Translations under genes and position numbers: made by a program
The notes under the pieces: generated by a model
Told to the model about the DNA's origin: nothing
What the model saw: the letters and a program-made list of their open reading frames with translations, nothing else
Databases searched by the model: none
Shown: positions 21,878 to 29,535 of the stretch, piece after piece
Position numbering within the stretch: position 1 is the stretch's first letter
Layout of the letters: each line of letters opens with the position of its first letter
Virus record (IMG/VR): IMGVR_UViG_3300025000_000333
Location: 1-29,535 of that record
DNA from: a virus
Length of the DNA: 29,535 bases
Direction: 5' to 3' (one strand)

Positions 21878-23122
21878 ATGTTTAATGATTTTCAAACAGC
21901 AGTTGAAGAAGAGAAGAAAAGAAAGAAGCCTTTCTTGAATGATGTAGCCAATCTAATGCCTGGGGCTAAACGTGGACAAGAAACTGGCAGATTGATAAGC
22001 GATGCATATGATAAAGGCGGAGTGATGAGTGCTGCTGGAATGGGCTTACGAAGAGCTCCTGGTGATATTGCAGTTGGCTTAAAAGAAATGTTAATTGATC
22101 CAATTAATAAGCCTTTTGCTCCTTGGATTAATGCTGCTGCTGATGTTGGAAAAACTGCCATTACTGGTGAGGTAACTCCGAAAGATCAGAAACTTAATGT
22201 GATAGAAACAAATCAAAATAGTTTAAAAGATATTAATTCTCGTCCTGATAGGATTGGACAAGGAACTAGAGTAGTTGAAAGAAATATGTTACCTTCAGTA
22301 AGTAATGAAAGCCCTAAGATTAATGAAGTTCCTAATGCACAAAGAGATTCAGAGTTAGGGGCAATGACTACAGCAAAAAATGGAAATATAACTACTTATG
22401 ATATTGGTGGAAACACTCTTTCGTTTGAAGGAAATAAAGATGCTCAAACTAGAACTAATTTAGGAAAAATAAATTCAAATGGTCCTCAGCGAGTTGGCAA
22501 TATGGATGTATCATTTGATTCTAGTGTATCTCCGGAAGCAAGGAAAAGATTCTTAGAAAATCCTGTTGCACCGACTGGACAGATGGCACAATATGAAAAG
22601 TATATGAACACTCCGCGAGGTCAGAATTTCGGCGTTACTAAGATTGATAATACACCACCTACACCTATGGGATGGAAAACACATAAAGATATTCTGCTAC
22701 AAAATTTAGCTAATCAACAATCAAGAGAGAATAATTTAGTTAATCTTGAAGAACAAAGACAACGAGCTGCTATAGATAAAGATAAAAATCGAATATATGA
22801 GCAAGGAGTTATTGCAGAAAATAAGTTACGTGATATTCAAGGACAAGTATTGCAGAATCCTCCAGTTAAAGAAAACCCATTAAAGCCTTTAGTAATTGAA
22901 GAGCCAGATCCGAATGATCCTAGTGGGATGACTAAGAGACAAGTAATTAAAATGCCAAATGCTGAAGGTACTGGATATGTTAATGATACACCTAATCAAA
23001 CGGCAGTAAATCAACTTGATGAAAATCATCCTGCCATTAAATTTTTAAAAGAAAATCCGTCACAAGCAAATAATTTCAAAGCAAAATATGGCTACTTGCC
23101 TTCTTGGGCAACAATAAAATAA
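21878..23122 (+). CDS. Hydrophilic internal/tail protein of unknown function
   Basis: This product has 414 residues from the ATG at 21878, chosen because GGGAG at 21866-21870 is seven bases away. The ATG at 21872 overlaps the previous stop but has only one base between the site and the codon. The N-terminus is charged (EEEKKRKKPFLND). A Gly/Ala/Pro-rich moderately hydrophobic stretch follows at about residues 30-100 (GGVMSAAGMGLRRAPGDIAVGLKEML; WINAAADVGKTAI). The rest is Asn/Gln/Glu-rich, with a predicted helix near 275-325. It precedes the giant ejection-type protein, so an internal or ejected virion protein is a reasonable guess. The C-terminal FKAKYGYLPSWA resembles short ends of internal core proteins, but no family is certain. 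Confidence 0.55.
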   Translation: MFNDFQTAVEEEKKRKKPFLNDVANLMPGAKRGQETGRLISDAYDKGGVMSAAGMGLRRAPGDIAVGLKEMLIDPINKPFAPWINAAADVGKTAITGEVTPKDQKLNVIETNQNSLKDINSRPDRIGQGTRVVERNMLPSVSNESPKINEVPNAQRDSELGAMTTAKNGNITTYDIGGNTLSFEGNKDAQTRTNLGKINSNGPQRVGNMDVSFDSSVSPEARKRFLENPVAPTGQMAQYEKYMNTPRGQNFGVTKIDNTPPTPMGWKTHKDILLQNLANQQSRENNLVNLEEQRQRAAIDKDKNRIYEQGVIAENKLRDIQGQVLQNPPVKENPLKPLVIEEPDPNDPSGMTKRQVIKMPNAEGTGYVNDTPNQTAVNQLDENHPAIKFLKENPSQANNFKAKYGYLPSWATIK

Positions 23123-23153
23123 TCTACAGTAATAAATTATATAGGAAATAAAT

Positions 23154-26100
23154 ATGAGTACAAATCCTTTCGATCAATTTGATCCTGTAGATGAAAATCC
23201 TTTTGATCAATTTGATGAAAAGCCTGAACGTACTTTAGGCTCTACATTAAAAGACACTGGTGTGTCTCTTGCTAAAGGTGTTATTGGTGCAGGCCAAGGA
23301 ATTGTGGGGCTTGCTGATATTCCAACTGGTGGAAGAGTTGGTCGTGGACTTGAGTATATTGGAATAAAACCAGAAGAATGGCAGGCAGATCTTTCTGAAG
23401 AATATTCTCTTGCACAACAAGAAGCAAATAAAAAGGTTGATGAGGCAAAAGGCTTTGTTGATACAGCTCAAGCAATGTTGGAAAATCCAAGTACTATTGC
23501 TCATGGTATTGTTGAAACATTGCCATCTGTTGCTGCTGGTGGTGTATTAGGTCGTGGTGCTCTTGCTCTTAGTAGCAAATTATTACCAAAGGCCGTAACT
23601 GCATTAGGCAAAACTGGATCTGCTATTGCTGCTGGATCAGTTGGTGAGGGGGCAATATCTGCTGGACAAACTGCAGAGCAAATAAGAAATGCAACACCTG
23701 ATGATCTTTTGACTGCTAAACAATCTGCACTTGCAGTAGTTTCAGGATTAGGTACATCAGCATTTGGTATAGTCGGTGGCTCATTAGCCAAGAAACTTGG
23801 TTTTGCTGATATAGATACAATGGTAATTTCTGGCTTAAATCCTGCTAAGAAAGAAGGGTTTAAAGGTGTTGTGAAATCTATTATTGGTGGTGGTATAACT
23901 GAAGGTGTGTTTGAGGAATTGCCACAAACTATTCAAGAGACAATATTTACTAATGCAGCTCTTGATAAGCCTTTGATGGAGGGAGTACCTGAAGGAGCTG
24001 CACAAGCTATTATTCTTGGTGGAGTGATGGGTGGTGGTGCAAATTTACTTCCAGGAGTAGATAAGCCAGCTGAAAAGACTGAACAAGAGTTAGAACTTGA
24101 TAGGCAGGCAGCAAATATTCTCAATCTGAAAGATGACGAACTTGATAAAAGTATTCAAAAGTTAACTACTGATATTAATTCAAACCAGGAACTTATTAAT
24201 GATCTTGATAAACTTGAAGCAAAGGCAAGGAAAGAAAATGTTGATCCGGCTGAATTGATTAGAAAGACAGTTGAAGATAATAAAAATAAGCAGAGTCTTC
24301 TGGATCGGATTAATTCAGGAATTCAGAAGAAAGAAGAACTTGCTAAGAAAGAATATGAAGCACTTTCTCCTGAAGAGAAGGAAGTAAAAGAGATTGAAAA
24401 TAAGTTAGCTACTCACAGATATGAATCTGCAAGCCAGCTTAATGAAAGAATTACAAATATTGATAATGAGATTACAACTCTCTCTGAACAATATAATCGT
24501 AAGTTTGACCCTTATGCATTAGATGCTAAGACATCACCAAGTGCAGAAGAAAGAAAAGTAATTGAAGATAAACTTATTCAATTGAACAAAAGGCGTAATG
24601 AGTTACTTGATAAAGAAACGCCTGAGGTTAAGAAGGCTTTTGCACCATACACTACTAGAGATGGTAGGCAGAAATATCTTGAGGAGCTTTTTGGAACTGC
24701 TAATAGTAATCAAAGTGATAAGGTAGGATTTGAGAAGGATACTGCTGAATCTGCAGAAATTATTAATTCATTGCCAGATCAAAAAGTTGCAAAAGATATT
24801 ACTGATTATTATAATGAAATAATTAATCTTAAGACTCAAGAAAACCAAGTAGATCCTAAGCGTGAAAGGATTTTACAAAATGCTAGTCAGTATGCTGATG
24901 ATCTGCAGGCAAGATTTAATGAGTTGAAAGACCAAGGAGTGATTAATCAACGCTATAATAGTATTGTTGATTATGTGAATGAAATAAATGATATTAAAGA
25001 TAATGAAAGAAAACAAAGTTTACTTCAGGAAGTTGCAACAACTCCAGAAGATCTTGAAAAATTACGAGTAATTAGTGATTATCAAAATCAAATAACTAGT
25101 TTTCTTAATCAAAAGTTTAGTCCAGATGAAAGAAGTATTATTGAAAATTATTGGCAAGAAGTTAAAGGTGAGTTAGAAGTAGCTCGTGAAAAAATGACTC
25201 CTGGAACTGAGGCTTATATGAAGCGTAAGTTCTTTGAGACTAAACTTAATGAAATTGAAAATAATGTTAAGAGTGATACTACAGTACAAAGTGAAGCAAA
25301 ACAAAATGCTGTTCCATCTTTAGCTGAGCAAAATAAACGTCAGGCATGGTTTCAACAAATTGCTAAAGACCTCGGAGATGTTCCGTCAGTAAATAGGCAG
25401 GCAGTTCAAACTGAGGTTCCTAGAAACTTGCCCGGAGGTTTGCCGAGTGGGTTCACTAATGAACGGCAAGTAGGTAGTGTTCCACAGTTTCAAGTAAACG
25501 AAAATCAAGAAGCATTAGGCAAAGTAAGTCTTGAAGACATTAAAAAGACTTTTCCAAATCAAACAGTTACTCAACATGAAAATGGTTCAGTAGCTATTCA
25601 GTTCAAGAATGGACAAGACTTAACAATCAATAGTATTCAAAATGCAGGCGAAGGATTTATTAAGTTAGCAATTGAAACTGGTCAAATGTCAAAAGGTAAA
25701 AGTATCTTTGGAATTACTGTTGGCAATGAAATTCTTCTTGATGAAAACTTTGCAGACAATAAGACTCTTTGGCATGAAAACAAGCATGTCCTTGACAACC
25801 TGGGGTTGATTACAGAAGCAGATGATAGCGCGCTTAATAGAGAGTTTAACAAGCTGCGGAAGGCAGGTAAGCTTGCCTTTGCTTTGAGTACTTATAATGA
25901 TCCAAAGAAGAGTGAGAATGAGAATAAGAAGCAGCGTATGATTGAGAATCGTGCGAACATGTTTGCTCAGATTATGGTCAACAGAGCTGAATATCGTAAC
26001 ACTGCGTTTGGTAAAGTGATTCAACGAGTAATGGACTTCTTTCAGCAGATGTTAAGCTTTGGCAAGCAAACAGTATCGGGATTGGCTCGTGAAGTAGAAA

Positions 26101-28553
26101 GTGGAAAGATTTATGAGCGGAAAGCTGAGGCACTCCGTGAAGGTATGCCGATGTTCGAGGTTCGTGAAGCCCCAACTCAGAAGATTAGTGATGATGTTTA
26201 TCATCAAATGTTCAGCGAACGAAATAGTTTGGTACGTACAATTGGTCAGATGCTTCGTATGCGTGGACATGAAATTAAGCAACTCATCGACAAGGGATTG
26301 GGATCTATATCAACTAGACTTAAAAATGTAGATCCTATGCTTCGGTCAGAGATTAGAAACCTCGATTTTCGAACTTCACAAAAGATTGTAACTGCTTTAC
26401 GAATTGCACATCCATTATTAGAAAAGACTAAACAAATGAGTCCGCAAGACAAATTTGTTTGGGATGCAGCGAGACGTAATTCAGACGAGGTTAAGATAAA
26501 AGAGCTGGCAACAAAATATAACATGATCGCTGATCAAGAAAAGCTGCGATCAGTCCTGGATCAGATTCGTCAGGATGCAATTGATGTTGGTTATGATGTT
26601 GGTTTTATCGAAGAATACTGGCCACGCGTAATCAAGGATCAGGAAGGATTCTTGCAAGCAACTAAAGGAATTTCTCAACGCCCCGTTATTACTGATGCAA
26701 TCAAAGTTTATGCAGACAAACTTGGGATGACAGTTGAAAAGTTTGAGATTGAATATCCTGAACAGGCAGCAGATATTGCAAGCAACACAATACTAGGGAG
26801 GAACCTCGGACTTGGTGGCCCAGGCAACATTCAAGCCAGGCAATATGAAACTGTTCCGCCAGAGTTGAATAAGTTTTACATGGATAGTGATGCAGCATTG
26901 ATGCAATACATCTATAGTATGACAAAGAAAATAGAAGCACGGAAGTTCTTTGGTAAGGTTCCAGAAAGAATAGCAAGCCTAAAAGCTGAGAAGAAACGAA
27001 AGCAGGTAATGCTCACAGAGTATGAAAAATCCAACAATACTGCACGCATAGATGATGTTTCAGGCGACCTAATTAGGATTGAACAAGAATTGGATAAGTA
27101 CAAACTGCAAAGAGACTATACTGAGAATATTGGAACATATATTAATGACTTGCGAATGTCTGGTCGAATTCAAGCAGATGATGAAAAAGTAGTTAGAGAT
27201 ATTCTTGATGCGAGATTCCACGAACATGGAGCTACAGGAATAGTTAATGCCTACAAGAATATGTCATACATAGACGTAATGGGATCGCCTATATCTGCAC
27301 TGACTCAGATTGGAGATTTGGCTTGGGCGATGTATGTTGGCAAAGTATGGACACCACGTGGCTTAGCTGATACAATTAAGAATGTTGGTAAGGCCATAAC
27401 TAAGAAGTCTGAAATAACTAAGGAAGACTTAGGCATTGAAAGGATAGCTCAGGAGTTTGCAGACGGAACAACGTTAGGGAATGCAGTCAGTTGGGTATTT
27501 AAAAAAGTTGGACTGGAACGAATAGATTCTATCGGCAAGGAGACTTTGATCAACAATGCGTTTAGTAACTACAAGGTTATGGCTAGCACTGAGGCTGGAC
27601 GACAGACATTATTGAAACAAATCAAGCCAATCTTTGGTACACAGTCGGAAGGTATAATAAATGATTTGCTTGCCGGAAATCCAACAGACAACGTGAAGAT
27701 GTTGTTGTATCATAGATTGTTAGATTTTCAACCGGTTGCACTTTCTGAAATGTCAGAGCAATATCTCAAGAGTGGAAATGGTCGAGTGTTTTATATGCTC
27801 AAGACATATACACTAAAGCAGTTTGATGTTTTCAGAAATGAAGCCTGGCACAAAATTAAGACTGGCGAACGGGATCAGGTTATTGAAGGAATTGGTAACA
27901 TGATAAAGCTGGTAAGTTTGCTTACACTTGCTAATGCAGGCGCGGATGAACTTAAAGACTGGATGTTGGGTAAAGAAACTAAGTTTGAAGATCACGTGAT
28001 TGAAAACTTCTTAACCATGGGCGGAGCATCAAAGTATGTAAGGATGCAAACTACTAGGGAAGGTTTAGGATCTGGATTAATCGGACAGATCTTGCCTCCC
28101 TTCAGGTTTGTAAACTCCATCAGTAAGGATCTTAACCAATTGTATGGATCTTACATTACGGGAGATACAATTGATTTTGATCATGCCAGAATTGTTGAAT
28201 CAATCCCAATTGGTGGTAAGCTCTATTATTGGCACTACGGTCGTGGAGAAGACTATAAGAAGAGTAGCAATGAACAAGAGTTTGGTAAGGTCAGCAAGGA
28301 AGTAGACATCTTCAAGAAGCAGCTTGAAAACTCGGAAGACAAGCGAACTTTCTTGAATTCAAACCTGGATGGATTCAAGCAAATGAAATTGCATGAAAAT
28401 TTTCAATCTGCCCTCAATCGGAACCAGGCAGTAATTAATAAGTTGAAAAAGATTGATCAGACAACAAATGTTCGGGAAAGGCTTGGACAGTTGCAACAGC
28501 AACGGGAGATGATATTGAAAAGATATTTTGAGGTTACAGGTACGGTGCAATAA
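23154..28553 (+). CDS. Giant internal/ejection-type protein with zincin metallopeptidase motif
   Basis: This 1799-residue protein begins with two NPFDQFD repeats (residues 4-10, 15-21), known from large internal proteins of short-tailed phages. Residues ~30-300 are Gly/Ala-rich helices that could insert into membrane during DNA ejection. Residues ~305-755 are highly charged and coiled-coil-like. A gluzincin signature follows: LWHENKHVLDN (HExxH, His-874 to His-878) with IENRANMFAQIM 53 residues later (Glu-931 as probable third ligand). The C-terminal half has EEYWPRVIKD near 1154 and GKLYYWHYGRG near 1689, features of large phage polyvalent proteins. It is likely packed in the particle and injected with DNA, perhaps opening the envelope or cutting host proteins. 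A hairpin terminator follows directly. Confidence 0.75.
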   Translation: MSTNPFDQFDPVDENPFDQFDEKPERTLGSTLKDTGVSLAKGVIGAGQGIVGLADIPTGGRVGRGLEYIGIKPEEWQADLSEEYSLAQQEANKKVDEAKGFVDTAQAMLENPSTIAHGIVETLPSVAAGGVLGRGALALSSKLLPKAVTALGKTGSAIAAGSVGEGAISAGQTAEQIRNATPDDLLTAKQSALAVVSGLGTSAFGIVGGSLAKKLGFADIDTMVISGLNPAKKEGFKGVVKSIIGGGITEGVFEELPQTIQETIFTNAALDKPLMEGVPEGAAQAIILGGVMGGGANLLPGVDKPAEKTEQELELDRQAANILNLKDDELDKSIQKLTTDINSNQELINDLDKLEAKARKENVDPAELIRKTVEDNKNKQSLLDRINSGIQKKEELAKKEYEALSPEEKEVKEIENKLATHRYESASQLNERITNIDNEITTLSEQYNRKFDPYALDAKTSPSAEERKVIEDKLIQLNKRRNELLDKETPEVKKAFAPYTTRDGRQKYLEELFGTANSNQSDKVGFEKDTAESAEIINSLPDQKVAKDITDYYNEIINLKTQENQVDPKRERILQNASQYADDLQARFNELKDQGVINQRYNSIVDYVNEINDIKDNERKQSLLQEVATTPEDLEKLRVISDYQNQITSFLNQKFSPDERSIIENYWQEVKGELEVAREKMTPGTEAYMKRKFFETKLNEIENNVKSDTTVQSEAKQNAVPSLAEQNKRQAWFQQIAKDLGDVPSVNRQAVQTEVPRNLPGGLPSGFTNERQVGSVPQFQVNENQEALGKVSLEDIKKTFPNQTVTQHENGSVAIQFKNGQDLTINSIQNAGEGFIKLAIETGQMSKGKSIFGITVGNEILLDENFADNKTLWHENKHVLDNLGLITEADDSALNREFNKLRKAGKLAFALSTYNDPKKSENENKKQRMIENRANMFAQIMVNRAEYRNTAFGKVIQRVMDFFQQMLSFGKQTVSGLAREVESGKIYERKAEALREGMPMFEVREAPTQKISDDVYHQMFSERNSLVRTIGQMLRMRGHEIKQLIDKGLGSISTRLKNVDPMLRSEIRNLDFRTSQKIVTALRIAHPLLEKTKQMSPQDKFVWDAARRNSDEVKIKELATKYNMIADQEKLRSVLDQIRQDAIDVGYDVGFIEEYWPRVIKDQEGFLQATKGISQRPVITDAIKVYADKLGMTVEKFEIEYPEQAADIASNTILGRNLGLGGPGNIQARQYETVPPELNKFYMDSDAALMQYIYSMTKKIEARKFFGKVPERIASLKAEKKRKQVMLTEYEKSNNTARIDDVSGDLIRIEQELDKYKLQRDYTENIGTYINDLRMSGRIQADDEKVVRDILDARFHEHGATGIVNAYKNMSYIDVMGSPISALTQIGDLAWAMYVGKVWTPRGLADTIKNVGKAITKKSEITKEDLGIERIAQEFADGTTLGNAVSWVFKKVGLERIDSIGKETLINNAFSNYKVMASTEAGRQTLLKQIKPIFGTQSEGIINDLLAGNPTDNVKMLLYHRLLDFQPVALSEMSEQYLKSGNGRVFYMLKTYTLKQFDVFRNEAWHKIKTGERDQVIEGIGNMIKLVSLLTLANAGADELKDWMLGKETKFEDHVIENFLTMGGASKYVRMQTTREGLGSGLIGQILPPFRFVNSISKDLNQLYGSYITGDTIDFDHARIVESIPIGGKLYYWHYGRGEDYKKSSNEQEFGKVSKEVDIFKKQLENSEDKRTFLNSNLDGFKQMKLHENFQSALNRNQAVINKLKKIDQTTNVRERLGQLQQQREMILKRYFEVTGTVQ

Positions 28554-28560
28554 AAAGATT

Positions 28561-28603
28561 GCCAGAACTTACAAGTTATCGTAGGTTCTGGCTTTTGTTT
28601 TAT
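28561..28603 (+). terminator. Bidirectional intrinsic terminator between convergent genes
   Basis: GCCAGAAC (28561-28568) pairs with GTTCTGGC (28585-28592) and is followed on the plus strand by TTTTGTTTTAT. Read from the other strand, the same stem is followed by AATCTTTTT. It sits exactly between the ends of the giant protein gene and thyX, so it can stop both. The loop is 16 bases and may fold further. Confidence 0.8.
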
Positions 28604-29457
28604 AAGAACTCTTCCCAAGGCATCATATTCATTACTCGTTGCATATCGGGATGAGCTGACTTAGCTGTTCGCAGTTTTCTGATATGTGCCCATTCAGCTG
28701 CATCTGCTGTGACTACGATCTCAGTCTTCAGGGCATTGGGCAGGACGGCTCGGGCTTGCTGAGGGCTAAAATCTGATGATACCAAAGCACGATACACCTG
28801 TTCGCTATCAGCGCAATGTTGACTGAACCAATGACGTGCCGTAGTTCCCCAGTCATCAAAACCTTCTGGCTCAATAAACTCCATATCCTTGCCGCCGTAG
28901 TTCACATACCTGGTTGATTCCTGAGCAAAACTACAAGGTCTGTGTCTTACCAACTCGTGACTGACTCCCCGATCACAGATGAATTTTGCTGAGTAGCGGT
29001 GGAGTTCTTTGGGGATTTCATCATGCTTGCAAATGCTCCAATCATCTGGATACTCTCTCATTGCCTCTTTTCCAAAACCAAATAAGTCTCCATATACTTT
29101 CGTAAAAGGTTTGAATACACTATCATAGTAAGACCATGTTTGTTCCCAAGCGGTGAGATTTCCACCTACAAATAAATTTCCATTAACTTCTTTGGCCGTA
29201 AGATATTTGCCGATAACATTTTTTATGTTCTGGTGATTCTTCGCAAAGGTTGTCCGCACCACAAAATTCGAGTGCTCAACCATAGCTAGATGACCTGCAT
29301 TGATCAGCTTCTTAACAAATCCTTCAGCACTATCTTCAGTGATCTTGTCTTCTGACTTATAGCAAGTTCTGCCAGCCATCTCGATGAACTTAAGTGATGC
29401 ATTATATTCAGTAGGTACTGCCCCATAAAATTGAATGCTTGGTTTGATTATTTTCAT
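28600..29457 (-). CDS. thyX: Flavin-dependent thymidylate synthase ThyX
   Basis: This enzyme makes dTMP from dUMP using methylene-tetrahydrofolate and FAD/NADPH, supplying phage DNA replication. The ThyX signature RHRPCSFAQESTRY (RHRxxSxxxxSxRY, residues 171-184) is intact. MVEHSNF (60-65) matches the conserved ExHxxF-type element, and the C-terminal RTAKSAHPDMQ matches the family's substrate-binding helix. Length (285 residues) is usual. I chose the fourth-codon-cluster ATG at 29457 because GGAG (29467-29470) lies nine bases upstream and the previous gene stops at 29462; an ATG at 29478 would add seven residues. It is the only complete minus-strand gene and probably belongs to an early/nucleotide-metabolism operon. 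Confidence 0.95.
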   Translation of the reverse strand: MKIIKPSIQFYGAVPTEYNASLKFIEMAGRTCYKSEDKITEDSAEGFVKKLINAGHLAMVEHSNFVVRTTFAKNHQNIKNVIGKYLTAKEVNGNLFVGGNLTAWEQTWSYYDSVFKPFTKVYGDLFGFGKEAMREYPDDWSICKHDEIPKELHRYSAKFICDRGVSHELVRHRPCSFAQESTRYVNYGGKDMEFIEPEGFDDWGTTARHWFSQHCADSEQVYRALVSSDFSPQQARAVLPNALKTEIVVTADAAEWAHIRKLRTAKSAHPDMQRVMNMMPWEEFL

Positions 29458-29461
29458 ATTC

Positions 29462-29535
29462 TCATTCTCCATCCTCATGAGCTAATGCTGCTATCAAATC
29501 ATTATGCAAATCTTCTCTGGGATCAATTTCTTCTT
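29462..29535 (-). CDS. C-terminal end of the gene upstream of thyX (partial)
   Basis: On the minus strand a frame is open from the window edge to a TGA at 29462-29464, giving an acidic ending DPREDLHNDLIAALAHEDGE. It stops five bases before the thyX start and contains the thyX ribosome binding site in its last codons, so the two form an operon. The other frames close early. Too little is present to name the protein. Confidence 0.55.
   Translation of the reverse strand, partial: EEIDPREDLHNDLIAALAHEDGE

Noticed and set aside
23154-28553. Giant protein as a virion RNA polymerase of the N4 type
   Set aside because: No T7-like polymerase motifs were seen; the N-terminal repeats, membrane-like helices, zincin motif and GKLYYW ending fit an ejection/polyvalent protein better.
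1-29535. tRNA genes, CRISPR arrays, insertion sequences or attachment sites
   Set aside because: No cloverleaf-like segments, regularly spaced repeats, transposase or integrase genes were found by eye in the few intergenic gaps.

Overview
This window looks like the late (structural and lysis) region of a tailed double-stranded DNA phage (Caudoviricetes) or a prophage of the same type. About 28.5 kb on the plus strand is packed with head, lysis and tail genes. They often overlap by one to four bases and end at a hairpin terminator, where a convergent minus-strand nucleotide-metabolism gene (thyX) begins. The large set of Sec signal peptides, the lipoprotein with a Ser at +2, and the lysis enzymes point to a Gram-negative host. 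A connector of the SU10-adaptor type and a giant 1799-residue ejection-type protein with NPFDQFD repeats suggest short-tailed (podovirus-like) morphology. That is inference, since no terminase or portal lies in the window. I see no tRNA, rRNA, CRISPR array, insertion sequence, integrase or attachment site.

Layout. (1) 1-2164 is the end of a head module: the tail end of an upstream gene, a conserved structural protein, the HK97-fold major capsid protein and a small beta-rich structural protein. Two strong stem-loops (1709-1736 and 2194-2252) lie in the only sizeable gaps. (2) 2295-8417 is an unusual cassette in which eight consecutive products begin with an apparent signal peptide or lipoprotein signal. 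They include a tail-fibre-like protein, a parallel beta-helix (tailspike/lyase-like) protein split from its own C-terminal cap, a Pro/Thr-rich lipoprotein and several unknown proteins. Part of this cassette (about 3200-7600) is clearly richer in G+C than the rest of the window. (3) 8411-11401 is a translationally chained lysis region: a 27-residue zinc-knuckle peptide, a 62-residue unknown, a secreted thermonuclease, a membrane protein with a phospholipase A2-like His-Asp box, a membrane/coiled-coil protein, a papain-like cysteine peptidase and a T4-type lysozyme. (4) 11414-23122 holds a small zinc-binding protein, the head-to-tail adaptor and a string of tail or fibre proteins with beta-sandwich, repeat, propeller and coiled-coil architectures. 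(5) 23154-28553 encodes the giant internal/ejection protein, which carries a gluzincin-type HExxH...E metallopeptidase signature. (6) 28600-29535 is minus strand: thyX and the end of an upstream coupled gene.

How the genes may work together. The capsid, adaptor, tail and ejection proteins build the particle. The chained lysis genes could attack nucleic acid, phospholipid, protein and peptidoglycan. The secreted fibre/beta-helix cassette is the most surprising part. Virion fibres are normally assembled in the cytoplasm, so export signals on fibre-like and beta-helix proteins suggest either a secreted (non-virion or late-assembled) adhesin/depolymerase system, or a cell-envelope-modifying cassette carried by the phage. 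All functions were assigned by reading the protein sequences; no database search was run.
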